Shown here: piece after piece, positions 1 to 7,527 of the stretch
Layout of the letters: the number at the start of each line of letters is the position of its first letter
Numbering within the stretch: position 1 is the first letter of the stretch
Origin: an uncultured Riemerella sp.
GTDB lineage: Bacteria > Bacteroidota > Bacteroidia > Flavobacteriales > Weeksellaceae
NCBI GenBank assembly: GCA_938037185.1
Contig: CALHQK010000023.1
Span: 1 to 20,053, forward strand
Length of the DNA stretch: 20,053 nucleotides
Direction: 5' to 3'
Notes under the pieces: generated by a model
What the model was told of the DNA's origin: nothing
Database searches by the model: none
What the model saw: the letters and a program-made list of their open reading frames with translations, nothing else
Made by a program: the position numbers and the translations under genes

Positions 1-376
1 CATAAGGCTCCATCGGCTTTATCTTTGTCAAAAGGAAATTCCCCATTACCTTAAAATCCGGTCGAATTTCCGTAAGTATTTTACACATAATGACCCCATC
101 CAATGCGCCCAGAGGATGATTGGAAACCAAAATAAAAGGGCCTGTTTTTGGAATTTTAGCCAAATCCTCTTGGAATGCTAAATATTTGACATTCAACTCT
201 TCGAGAAGTTTATCAAAAAACTCCTGCCCTTCCAAATCCTTTATCTTGTCATAGAGGTCGTTTACTTTATTAATTTTTGCTAACCTCATCACCGCCGAAA
301 CTATCGGATATTTCAATAATCCCCATTTTCCCAGCCCCGCTGCTGATACTAAATCGTTTTTAGAAATAAGACTCAT
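1..376 (-). CDS. PlsC-type lysophospholipid/ornithine-lipid acyltransferase, N-terminal part
   Basis: The first 125 codons of a gene that continues beyond the left edge. Seen: an N-terminal segment without a clear signal peptide, then ILVSNHPLGALDG at about residues 82-94, the NH...D acyltransferase motif that transfers an acyl chain to a lysolipid, followed by VMGNFLL. The spacing is H-X5-D rather than the H-X4-D usual in PlsC. From family knowledge, the NHPxGxxDG form occurs in 'putative hemolysin' acyltransferases, including the PlsC half of OlsF-type ornithine-lipid synthases known in flavobacteria, which carry a GNAT domain after it. Whether a GNAT domain follows here cannot be seen, so ornithine-lipid synthesis is only a possibility. 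The ATG at 376 lies 9 nt after the aspartate kinase stop, so the two are probably cotranscribed. Confidence 0.8.
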   Translation of the reverse strand, partial: MSLISKNDLVSAAGLGKWGLLKYPIVSAVMRLAKINKVNDLYDKIKDLEGQEFFDKLLEELNVKYLAFQEDLAKIPKTGPFILVSNHPLGALDGVIMCKILTEIRPDFKVMGNFLLTKIKPMEPY

Positions 377-385
377 TGCGTAAAA

Positions 386-1624
386 TTAATTTATTACCAT
401 TTGTATGGTGGTTTTTGTTATTTGTTCCAGCAAGACATTTTTTGCTTTATAAATGTTTTCTAATTTATCCAAATCCGCATTTCTTACTGTAAACAATGAA
501 ACATTTTTCTGAATTTTTGTGTTAAAATTTTGTTCTAATTCTTGGTTAAGTTTTTCAATATTATCAAATTTATCTTCTAAACATAATGCCAAAGAAATCG
601 CCGAATTCTGCATCAGAGAAACCTTAATTTTATATTTTGCCAATTGTCCGAAAATATAACTCATATGGTCTTCTGCAATAAACGAAAAATCCAGTGTCGC
701 TATGTTCATCAATGTTTGGTTTTCCTTCAAAATATAACTTTCCTTTCTCTGGTTTTCATCACAAATTCCAATTTTCGTTCCTTGTCTTTCAGGATGAATA
801 AAGGATTTCACAAAAAAAGGTATTTTCTTCTGCTGCAGCGGCTGAAGCGTTTTCGGATGGATAACCGACGCCCCATAATATGCCATTTCTATCGCTTCCT
901 CGTAAGAAATATTAGTCAGAAGCTCCACATTATCAAACTTTTGCGGGTCGCCTGTCATTACCCCTGGCACATCTTTCCAGATAGTTACATCACTAGCATT
1001 CAGGCAGTAAGCAAAAATCGCCGCAGAATAGTCAGAACCTTCCCGCCCGAGAGAAACCGTAAAATTATTATCATCCGAACCGATAAATCCCTGAGTAACA
1101 TAGAATTTATCATTTTCTAACTTCAAAACATTTTTCTCCGTTATCTCCCATTTAATCAAGCCTTCGCGATAGTTTGCGTCCGTTTTTATAAAATCACGGG
1201 CATCCAGCCATTCATTTAAAAATCCCACTTCTTTCAAATAACTGCTCAATATTTTAGAAGAAATTATCTCACCGCATGTTACAACTTGGTCATAGACAAA
1301 ATTATAATTTGGTGATTTATTTATTTTTAAAAAAGATTCTGCTTCATCAAAAATAATTTTAATTTCATCAAAAATTAGATGATTTTTTTCAAATAATTCT
1401 TGGGCTATGCCAATATGTTCTTCTTTTATCTTTTGTATCCACTGCTGATAGTCTCCTTCTTCAAAATACTCTTTTACCACTTTTTCTAAGGCATTGGTGG
1501 TCTTTCCCATTGCAGAAACAACAAGCACACAAGATTCAAATCCTTGATTTTCAAGAACTTTTACTACATTCCTCACTCCTTCCGCATCTTTTACAGAAGC
1601 TCCACCAAATTTAAAAACTTTCAT
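386..1624 (-). CDS. lysC: Aspartate kinase (monofunctional)
   Basis: Phosphorylates L-aspartate with ATP, the first step towards lysine, threonine, methionine and diaminopimelate. The 412-residue protein starts with the amino-acid-kinase motif KFGGAS (residues 5-10), has VVSAMGKTTNAL near 35-46, TCGE near 116-119, and the nucleotide/aspartate-binding stretch LGREGSDYSA at 192-201. WKDVPGVMTGDP (216-227) is the usual aspartokinase signature. Residues from about 300 to the end fit the pair of short ACT regulatory modules of monofunctional aspartokinases; no homoserine dehydrogenase domain follows, so this is not a ThrA-type fusion. Feedback inhibition through ACT is expected from the family but the effector cannot be read from sequence. 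First gene of a likely two-gene unit with the acyltransferase downstream. Confidence 0.95.
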   Translation of the reverse strand: MKVFKFGGASVKDAEGVRNVVKVLENQGFESCVLVVSAMGKTTNALEKVVKEYFEEGDYQQWIQKIKEEHIGIAQELFEKNHLIFDEIKIIFDEAESFLKINKSPNYNFVYDQVVTCGEIISSKILSSYLKEVGFLNEWLDARDFIKTDANYREGLIKWEITEKNVLKLENDKFYVTQGFIGSDDNNFTVSLGREGSDYSAAIFAYCLNASDVTIWKDVPGVMTGDPQKFDNVELLTNISYEEAIEMAYYGASVIHPKTLQPLQQKKIPFFVKSFIHPERQGTKIGICDENQRKESYILKENQTLMNIATLDFSFIAEDHMSYIFGQLAKYKIKVSLMQNSAISLALCLEDKFDNIEKLNQELEQNFNTKIQKNVSLFTVRNADLDKLENIYKAKNVLLEQITKTTIQMVIN

Positions 1625-1671
1625 TCAAATTTTATTACTTAACCTTTTTTTGATACAAAAAGTATAATTTA

Positions 1672-1679
1672 CAAAAATA
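1672..1679 (-). promoter_or_regulatory. Candidate -7 box for lysC
   Basis: On the minus strand the sequence reads TATTTTTG, an exact match to the Bacteroidetes -7 consensus TAnnTTTG, and would give a leader of roughly 40 nt before the lysC ATG at 1624. I see no convincing TTTG at the -33 distance, and the surrounding DNA is very AT-rich, so this is weak. Confidence 0.3.
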
Positions 1680-1726
1680 TTAAATAAGATTGATATAAAA
1701 AAGATTATTTTTCAACTTAAATTTCC

Positions 1727-1734
1727 GATTTTTG
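1727..1734 (+). promoter_or_regulatory. Candidate -7 box for fbp
   Basis: GATTTTTG matches TAnnTTTG at all but the first fixed base and ends 24 nt before the chosen fbp ATG at 1759. No clear -33 TTTG. If it is the promoter, the TTG at 1732 lies inside it and cannot be the translation start. Confidence 0.35.
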
Positions 1735-1758
1735 CGAATCTATAAATTTATTGAAAAT

Positions 1759-2772
1759 ATGACAGACCAGACTTTACAATCATTAGGCGAGTTTATCATT
1801 GATAAACAGGAGGATTTCAAATATCCCAGCGGAGAACTTTCAAGGCTTTTAAGTTCTATAAAAATTGCTTCAAAAATTGTAAACAGAGAAGTAAATAAAG
1901 CAGGAATTGCAGACATACTCGGAAAAGCAGGAAATGAAAATATACAGGGCGAAGAACAAATGAAATTAGATGTTTTTGCCAATGAAATATTTATAGAAGC
2001 TCTCTCTCACAGAGAAATAGTATGCGGTATAGCATCAGAGGAAAATGAAAATTTCATAGAAATAAAAGGAGGAGAAAACAACAAGATGAACAATTATGTT
2101 GTCCTCATAGACCCATTAGACGGCTCTTCCAATGTAGATGTAAATGTCTCTGTGGGAACTATTTTCTCTATTTACAGAAGAACCTCCCCCGAAGGAACCC
2201 CTGTAAAAATGGAAGATTTCCTACAAAAAGGCGAAAATCAGGTAGCCGCAGGATATGTTATATACGGGTCTTCTACCATGCTGGTTTACAGCACAGGAAA
2301 CGGCGTAAATGGTTTTACCCTAGACCCTTCTATAGGAACCTACTACCTATCCCATCCAAATATGAAATATCCGAAGAAAGGAAAAATATATTCCATCAAT
2401 GAAGGAAATTATGCTAAATTTCCACAGGGCGTGAAAGATTACATAAAATACTGCCAAAAAGAAGAAGGAGACAGGCCTTACACATCAAGATACATAGGGT
2501 CTTTAGTAGCGGATTTCCATAGAAATATGATAAAAGGCGGCATATATATATATCCACCAACCTCTGCCGCTCCCAAAGGAAAATTACGCCTCCTCTACGA
2601 ATGCAATCCTATCGCGTTTCTAACGGAACAAGCTGGAGGAAAGGCCTCTGATGGATACAGAAGAATCTTAGAAATAGAACCTACTGAACTCCACCAGCGG
2701 GTACCATTCTTCTGCGGAAGCTCTGAAATGGTAGAAAAAGCAGAAGAATTTATGTCCGCAAACAAAATTTAG
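1759..2772 (+). CDS. fbp: Fructose-1,6-bisphosphatase, class I
   Basis: Hydrolyses fructose-1,6-bisphosphate to fructose-6-phosphate in gluconeogenesis, in the cytosol. The 337-residue protein has the class I signatures in order: GEEQMKLD at about 64-71, ASEEN near 92-96 (metal-binding acidic residues), and the Mg-binding/active-site motif DPLDGSSNVD at 118-127. PKGKLRLLYECNPIAFL with the later EQAGGKASDG is the conserved substrate-binding C-terminal half. Length fits bacterial class I enzymes. The frame is open upstream to a TTG at 1732, but the ATG at 1759 puts MTDQTLQSLGEF in the usual N-terminal position and avoids a probable promoter box. Stands alone, divergent from lysC. No terminator hairpin seen downstream. 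Confidence 0.95.
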   Translation: MTDQTLQSLGEFIIDKQEDFKYPSGELSRLLSSIKIASKIVNREVNKAGIADILGKAGNENIQGEEQMKLDVFANEIFIEALSHREIVCGIASEENENFIEIKGGENNKMNNYVVLIDPLDGSSNVDVNVSVGTIFSIYRRTSPEGTPVKMEDFLQKGENQVAAGYVIYGSSTMLVYSTGNGVNGFTLDPSIGTYYLSHPNMKYPKKGKIYSINEGNYAKFPQGVKDYIKYCQKEEGDRPYTSRYIGSLVADFHRNMIKGGIYIYPPTSAAPKGKLRLLYECNPIAFLTEQAGGKASDGYRRILEIEPTELHQRVPFFCGSSEMVEKAEEFMSANKI

Positions 2773-2845
2773 TTAAAAAACAGCACTAATCATTTAAAGT
2801 TTTATAATTCTTGTTAAACTTCGTTAAAATAAATGTTTTTCAGCG

Positions 2846-2874
2846 TTTGCAGATTCTTTTTTGCATTAAATTTG
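2846..2874 (+). promoter_or_regulatory. Promoter of the DegP/DegQ-type protease gene
   Basis: TTTG at 2846-2849 and TAAATTTG at 2867-2874 are separated by 17 nt, matching the Bacteroidetes sigma-A promoter layout. The leader to the ATG at 2910 would be about 30 nt. Confidence 0.75.
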
Positions 2875-2909
2875 TATTAGCATTCAATAAATGATTAAGA
2901 TTTAAGAAT

Positions 2910-4427
2910 ATGAAAAAACAATTGAAAAAACTAGCTCCTTTTGCTATTGTAGGAGTAATTTCAGGAGCAACTACATTTGGAGCAATTAATTATTTTAAGA
3001 CCGAACAAGACAATACCGATTTTTCTTATTTTTCATCGGCAAGAAATGATGGGAAATTTGCAGGAATAAATGGAGCCGGAATAAGCGATGATTTCGTAAA
3101 AGCATCCAAAACCACTGTTCCTGCGGTAGTTACGATAAGAAACTATCAAAACAATGCTTATTCAGGAAGGTCAATGGATCAAGATATTTTTGAATTTTTC
3201 TTCGGAGAAGGATTTAAAAATAATAGAAGCCAGCAAAGAGAAACTCCAAAAGACCTGCCATCTGGGTTGGGTTCTGGTGTAATTATCTCTTCCGATGGAT
3301 ACATCATTTCTAACAACCATGTGGTTGCAAATGCCAATAAACTGGAAGTCGTTCTCAGCAATAAAAAAACTTATACCGCGAAGCTAATTGGCACAGACCC
3401 AAGTACAGACATCGCGTTGTTAAAAATAGAAGATAAAGGGCTGCCTTACCTTAATTTTGCAAACTCTGATTTAGTAGAAGTCGGGCAATGGGTGCTTGCT
3501 GTGGGAAATCCATTGGGGCTCAACTCCACAGTAACTGCCGGTATCGTTTCTGCAAAAGGAAGAAGCATAGACCTTTTAAGCCAACAAAGCCGTACTCCTA
3601 TTGAAAGTTTTATACAGACAGATGCCGCCATCAATAGAGGAAACAGCGGCGGAGCTTTAGTTAATATTAATGGTGATTTGATCGGTATCAACTCTGCTAT
3701 ATCCTCATCTTCAGGATATTACGAAGGTTATGGATTTGCCGTGCCTTCCAACTTAGCGAAAAAAGTAGTGGAGGATATTAAAAAATTCGGATTGGTACAG
3801 AGAGGTTTCCTTGGAATCGGTTTATTAGACTTGTCTAACGACCTTCAAGTGAAAACTTACAACCAAAGAAACAGAACCAACCTAAAATCCGAAGAAGGAA
3901 TCTATGTAACCGAAGTTGCTAGAAACAGCGGTGCAGAAGATGCTGGAATCAAACAAGGAGATATCATTAAAAAAGTAGATAATATCAAAATCGGAACATC
4001 TTCTGATTTAACTCTGGCTATTGGAAGCAAAAGACCTGGCGATAAAGTAGCGATAACCTTCATTAGGAATGGTAAAGAAAATAAAGCTACGGTTTCCCTA
4101 AAAGACCAAAAAGGAAATACTTCCCTGCGAAGTAAAGCCGATTTATCTGTTTCAGAAAAAATAGGCGGAGAGTTTGAAATACTGAGCGACAGGGTAAAAG
4201 TAAGCTACGGACTAAACAGCGGAGTAATCGCTAAAAACATTGTAGATGGCGGAGAACTCTCCAAAATAGGCGTAGTGGATAACTATATCATCATGGAAAT
4301 CAATGGAAAACCTGTTAATTCACAAAAAGATATAGAAAACATCCTTAAAAATTACAAAGGAACTGTTTCCGTAGTATATCTGGATGAATACGGAAGAATT
4401 ACGCGAAAAGGCTTCATTATGCCGTAA
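2910..4427 (+). CDS. DegP/DegQ-type periplasmic serine protease (Do family)
   Basis: An HtrA-family chaperone/protease that degrades or refolds damaged envelope proteins. The 505-residue protein starts with a basic stretch and one hydrophobic segment (about 9-28), which could be an uncleaved anchor or a signal peptide. The trypsin-like domain shows the full triad: His137 in SNNHVV, Asp167 in STDIALLKI and Ser246 in RGNSGGAL. The LA-loop region (about 80-115) contains DIFEFFFGEGF, as in Do proteases. Two PDZ-type modules follow, one around 295-385 and a more diverged one around 415-500. It is a single-gene unit, with its own promoter upstream and a strong hairpin terminator downstream. Whether it is orthologous to DegP or DegQ cannot be decided from sequence alone. 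Confidence 0.93.
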   Translation: MKKQLKKLAPFAIVGVISGATTFGAINYFKTEQDNTDFSYFSSARNDGKFAGINGAGISDDFVKASKTTVPAVVTIRNYQNNAYSGRSMDQDIFEFFFGEGFKNNRSQQRETPKDLPSGLGSGVIISSDGYIISNNHVVANANKLEVVLSNKKTYTAKLIGTDPSTDIALLKIEDKGLPYLNFANSDLVEVGQWVLAVGNPLGLNSTVTAGIVSAKGRSIDLLSQQSRTPIESFIQTDAAINRGNSGGALVNINGDLIGINSAISSSSGYYEGYGFAVPSNLAKKVVEDIKKFGLVQRGFLGIGLLDLSNDLQVKTYNQRNRTNLKSEEGIYVTEVARNSGAEDAGIKQGDIIKKVDNIKIGTSSDLTLAIGSKRPGDKVAITFIRNGKENKATVSLKDQKGNTSLRSKADLSVSEKIGGEFEILSDRVKVSYGLNSGVIAKNIVDGGELSKIGVVDNYIIMEINGKPVNSQKDIENILKNYKGTVSVVYLDEYGRITRKGFIMP

Positions 4428-4464
4428 AAATTGAAATCTTATTTTTCTCATTTTATTATATCCG

Positions 4465-4496
4465 AAAAACTGCTTATATTAGTATAAGCAGTTTTT
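4465..4496 (+). terminator. Intrinsic terminator after the Do-family protease
   Basis: A perfect 14-bp stem (AAAAACTGCTTATA, loop TTAG, TATAAGCAGTTTTT) followed by CTTTTAC. It lies 38 nt after the protease stop. The stem's own A- and T-runs make it symmetrical. Confidence 0.9.
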
Positions 4497-4554
4497 CTTT
4501 TACAGATTATTCATTTTTTTGCTTTTTTATTTTAATTTCTGCTTAAAAATATAA

Positions 4555-4562
4555 TACCTTTG
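4555..4562 (+). promoter_or_regulatory. -7 box abutting the start codon of the bifunctional-nuclease gene
   Basis: TACCTTTG matches TAnnTTTG exactly and ends only 5 nt before the ATG at 4568. With the -7 box centred about 7 nt before the transcription start, the mRNA would begin at or next to the ATG, so it is probably leaderless. The -33 element is not clear. Confidence 0.55.
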
Positions 4563-4567
4563 TAGTC

Positions 4568-5158
4568 ATGGATTATAAAAAGCTTATCATAAGAGGAATT
4601 TCTTATAGCCAGACCCAGTCAGGGGCATATGCTCTCCTACTGGAACACCAAGAAACAGGCGTAAAACTCCCCGTAGTCATCGGCAGTTTCGAGGCACAGT
4701 CTATTTCTATGGGATTGGAAAAAGATTTAAAACCGCCAAGACCTCTTACGCATGATTTATTCGCGGAATTTGTAGAAAATGCCCGCTATACATTGGAGTC
4801 CGTTGTGATATATAAGATAGTAGATGGTGTCTTTTTCTCCAATATCAATTTTGTGAACAGACTTCTCGGGGACAGTATCACCCTTGATGCCAGAACATCT
4901 GATGCTGTAGCTATGGCGGTGAGGTTTGACGCTCCAGTATACACCACAAAAGAAGTCCTGAACGAAGCTGGCATTCTCCTAAACTTAGACTTTCATGAAG
5001 AAGACAGCGATGATGCTGATGAAGAACCCGCCTACGCTCCATCCAAGAGCATCCAAGAACTACAGAGCGAACTGGATGACGCCGTGAAGAACGAAGATTT
5101 CGACTTAGCCATAAAAATCCAAGAAGAAATAAAAGCAAGAAATAAAAAAATCGACTAA
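4568..5158 (+). CDS. Bifunctional nuclease (BFN/DUF151) domain protein with C-terminal UVR motif
   Basis: Residues 1 to about 135 form a BFN/DUF151 domain: SYSQTQSGAYALLLEH, LPVVIGSFEAQSI, PRPLTHDLF and the ARTSDAVAMAVRFDAPVY stretch are the family's conserved blocks. A plant and some bacterial members have been reported to have DNase/RNase activity, but the physiological role of most is unknown. After an acidic linker (about 142-155), residues about 160-192 match the UVR (UvrB/UvrC interaction) helix-pair motif, with SELDDAVKNEDFDLAIKIQ at its core. The UVR motif suggests contact with another nucleic-acid or protease factor, but this is inference. It starts right after a promoter box and is followed 11 nt later by the nucleoside transporter, so the two form one unit. 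Confidence 0.88.
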   Translation: MDYKKLIIRGISYSQTQSGAYALLLEHQETGVKLPVVIGSFEAQSISMGLEKDLKPPRPLTHDLFAEFVENARYTLESVVIYKIVDGVFFSNINFVNRLLGDSITLDARTSDAVAMAVRFDAPVYTTKEVLNEAGILLNLDFHEEDSDDADEEPAYAPSKSIQELQSELDDAVKNEDFDLAIKIQEEIKARNKKID

Positions 5159-5169
5159 ATATTTCAATA

Positions 5170-6507
5170 ATGAATATAAAACTCAGACTTATTATTCTTA
5201 GTTTCCTGCAATTTGCCGTTTGGGGCGCTTATCTTACCTCTATGGGGAACTATTTAGGCTCTATTGGGCTCGGCGAAAAGATCGGGCTGTTCTACGCAAT
5301 GCAGGGATTCGTTTCTATACTGATGCCGGCCGTTATGGGAATCATCGCAGACCGCTGGATACCTGCCCAGAGGCTTCTCGGAATATGCCATCTCGTTGCA
5401 GCACTCTTCATTGGGGCTGCGGGATACTACGGAATGCTTCACGGAGAGGGCGTAGACTTTACCACACTGTTTTCTTTGTATTCTATAAGCGTCATGTTCT
5501 ATATGCCGACCATCGCGCTGTCCAATTCAGTGGCGTATTCGGTGCTTATTAACCATAATTTTGACCTTATCAAGACTTTCCCGCCCATCAGAACCTTTGG
5601 AACGGTGGGTTTTATCTTTGCGATGCTCTTCGTAAACTTTGCGGGGCTGAAAGATGGAAGTTTCTCGTTCAACTTTACTCATGAATCGGACTTCATCAGC
5701 TTTCAGAACACCTATTCTCAGTTTTTTGTCTCTTCCATTTTAGGGATTTCGCTGTCTTTATACTCTTTCACGCTGCCACATTGTGCGGTAAACAAGTCCG
5801 AAGAGAAGCAGACGCTCTACGATGCACTGGGACTGAAGGCTTTCAGCCTGTTCAAGGACAGAAAGATGGCGGTATTCTTCATCTTTTCTATGCTGCTGGG
5901 GGTTTCTTTACAAATCACGAATGGATATGCTAATCCGTTCATCGCCAGTTTCAAAGACATCCCGCAATATGCAGATTCGTGGGGGGCAAATAACGCGAAC
6001 GCCCTCATCTCTTTATCTCAGGTGTCGGAAACTTTATGTATTTTGCTCATCCCTTTCTGTCTGAAGAAGTTCGGGATAAAGCAGGTGATGATTATGGCAA
6101 TGGTGTCGTGGTTCTTAAGGTTTGGGCTGTTCGCCATAGGAGATCCGGGGAGCGGCGTTTGGATGTTCATCCTCTCCATGATAGTGTACGGGGTGGCTTT
6201 TGACTTTTTCAATGTGTCCGGCTCACTGTTCGTGGACCAAGAAACAGGTCAGAGCATGCGTTCTTCGGCGCAGGGGGTGTTTATGATGATGACCAACGGC
6301 TTCGGAGCAACGATAGGGATGCTCGTAGCAGGGGAAATTGTAAATTATTATGGTATATTCTCCAATTCAGATCCGGTGGCGAAGCTCAGCGGATGGCAGT
6401 CGGCGTGGGGGATATTCTCCGCCTATGCTCTGGTGGTCACCATTCTGTTTATTTTCGCGTTCAAATATAAACATGAGCCCGAGAAAGCAGAAAAAAGCAC
6501 AGATTAA
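5170..6507 (+). CDS. Nucleoside:H+ symporter, NupG/XapB family (MFS)
   Basis: A 445-residue inner-membrane protein with about 12 hydrophobic segments. It matches the NHS family along its whole length: LSFLQFAVWGAYLTSMGNYL at the N-terminus, MGIIADRW, the FPPIRTFGTVGFI block near 136-148, FSLFKDRKMAVFFIFSMLLGVSLQITN, then ISLSQVSETLCILLIPF, VYGVAFDFFNVSGSLFVDQE and SAQGVFMMMTNGFGATIG. These are the NupG signatures. It is expected to import nucleosides with protons; substrate range cannot be read from sequence. By eye its GC content and codon use (GCG, GGG, CTG) are richer than in flanking genes such as ftsK. Second gene of the unit starting at 4568, with the pyrimidine synthesis gene on the other side of the repeat array. 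Confidence 0.9.
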   Translation: MNIKLRLIILSFLQFAVWGAYLTSMGNYLGSIGLGEKIGLFYAMQGFVSILMPAVMGIIADRWIPAQRLLGICHLVAALFIGAAGYYGMLHGEGVDFTTLFSLYSISVMFYMPTIALSNSVAYSVLINHNFDLIKTFPPIRTFGTVGFIFAMLFVNFAGLKDGSFSFNFTHESDFISFQNTYSQFFVSSILGISLSLYSFTLPHCAVNKSEEKQTLYDALGLKAFSLFKDRKMAVFFIFSMLLGVSLQITNGYANPFIASFKDIPQYADSWGANNANALISLSQVSETLCILLIPFCLKKFGIKQVMIMAMVSWFLRFGLFAIGDPGSGVWMFILSMIVYGVAFDFFNVSGSLFVDQETGQSMRSSAQGVFMMMTNGFGATIGMLVAGEIVNYYGIFSNSDPVAKLSGWQSAWGIFSAYALVVTILFIFAFKYKHEPEKAEKSTD

Positions 6508-6555
6508 CATCTTTCATACAGCAATAAAGCTGTCTTAAAGACCTACAAAAATGCA

Positions 6556-6576
6556 AAAGACCTCATAGAGGTCTTT
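6556..6576 (+). terminator. Hairpin after the nucleoside transporter gene
   Basis: AAAGACCTC and GAGGTCTTT form a perfect 9-bp stem around a 3-nt loop (ATA), followed by ATTATTACC. It lies 48 nt after the transporter stop and is a plausible intrinsic terminator. Its right arm coincides with a GGTCTT repeat-like unit start, so it may have arisen from the neighbouring array. Confidence 0.6.
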
Positions 6577-6591
6577 ATTATTACCTCCGTT

Positions 6592-7137
6592 TGTGAATAA
6601 AACAGCAATAAAGATGTAAAATACTGACAAATCGGCTTAAAAGATGACAAAATACCTCAAAACAACTACGAAAAAGGTCTAACTCACCGCGAAAAACCAT
6701 TAAATAACCTTGTCGAAGGTCTTATTTACACCTCCATCGGTCTAAATTACTGCGAAGATGGTCTAAAATACCGAAACAAACCTCTAAACAACCACGACAA
6801 AGGACAAAATAACCAAGAAAAAGCATTATATAAGCAAGAAATATCACTTCTTTTCTATGAAAAAGGTCAAAATAACTGCGACAGACCTCTAAATAACCAC
6901 GCCGGAGGTCAAAACAACCACGATGAAGCAGTAATTTATAACAACAAAGGTCTTATTTAGTCCGAAAAACATCAAAACAACTAAGATAAAGCATTAAATA
7001 ACAGAAATTTTTGTCCTATTAACAGCGATGAAATGTTAATTTACTTTAGCGAAAATCAAATTAACATTAACAAAGCATTAAATAAATGAAAAATTTATCT
7101 TATTAACATAGATGATTTGCTTATTTTGACCTATCAA
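6592..7137 (+). repeat. Degenerate 21-bp tandem repeat array, about 26 units
   Basis: Successive units start at 6592, 6613, 6634, 6655 and every 21 nt to 7117 with no insertion or deletion, although single units differ at many bases. The approximate consensus is a first half GGTCTAAATA and a second half ACCACGAAAAA. Best matches are the units at 6676, 6781, 6886 and 6907; the last units, from about 7033, are the most worn. Unit starts are mainly GG, CC or GC. Looser copies with small indels reach back towards the transporter stop (6508-6591). There are no unique spacers, so this is not CRISPR. The array fills a convergent gap between the nucleoside transporter and the UMP synthase. Function unknown. 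Strand is arbitrary. Confidence 0.88.
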
Positions 7138-7402
7138 TATCATACAAAAACCTTTTTAGTATTTATTAAATCTTTTATTCCTCTAAAACAATCAACCGAA
7201 CTTGATAAAAACAGGTTCGGTTGATTTATTTAATAATATTAACCTTTATTTTACTTCTTTTATCACTTTTATTAAAGATAAAATTTAACTTAATAATAGT
7301 TTGTCCTTATTATTTTAAACTTTATTGCTCAAAAATAGAATAAAATACATCAGAAATAGCTAACCATATTTGTTCTTAACAGCTTATAAGATGTAAAAAG
7401 CA
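7138..7402. other. AT-rich intergenic stretch without a gene
   Basis: Apart from the hairpin at 7190-7226 I see only very AT-rich sequence: no open frame with recognisable protein, no clean continuation of the 21-bp unit and no exact promoter box with a -33 partner. Faint similarity to worn array units (TTAAC, TTTATTTTACTT) suggests it may once have been repeat sequence. Confidence 0.5.
7190..7226 (+). terminator. Isolated 12-bp hairpin, terminator-like
   Basis: AATCAACCGAAC and GTTCGGTTGATT pair perfectly over 12 bp around a 13-nt loop, followed by TATTTAATAAT. It lies 53 nt beyond the repeat array and nearly 700 nt after the nearest plus-strand gene, so what it ends is unclear. It may stop transcripts that read through the array from the left. 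The loop is longer than in most terminators. Confidence 0.5.
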
Positions 7403-7433
7403 AATCCACCGCAGTAAAATACTACGGTGGATT
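7403..7433 (-). terminator. Intrinsic terminator of the UMP synthase gene
   Basis: AATCCACCG and CGGTGGATT form a 9-bp stem, extended after one C-A mismatch by AGTA/TACT with a 3-nt loop. Read on the minus strand the hairpin is followed by TGCTTTTTAC. It lies 94 nt after the stop codon of the minus-strand gene. Confidence 0.75.
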
Positions 7434-7527
7434 GGTTATGATGAGTTTAAAACTTCTATGTAAGCGGTTTATCTCTGCATTATAGCAGTTTATTGTTGCT
7501 GAATGCAGGTTTCAAGCTCTTTAACGC

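Noticed and set aside
644..1120. 158-codon open frame on the plus strand opposite lysC
   Set aside because: It is antisense to a well-supported aspartate kinase; the translated sequence is rich in Arg, Phe and His with no domain, as expected for a shadow frame.
1732..1758. TTG start giving nine extra residues to fructose-1,6-bisphosphatase
   Set aside because: The TTG lies inside a probable -7 promoter box and the ATG at 1759 gives the normal N-terminus.
6592..7137. CRISPR array
   Set aside because: The units are contiguous 21-mers with no unique spacers, the repeats are degenerate, and there are no cas genes.
7475..7508. Hairpin CTGCATT/AATGCAG just after the UMP synthase stop
   Set aside because: The stem is broken by an internal loop and has no T-run on the minus strand; the hairpin at 7403-7433 is a better terminator.
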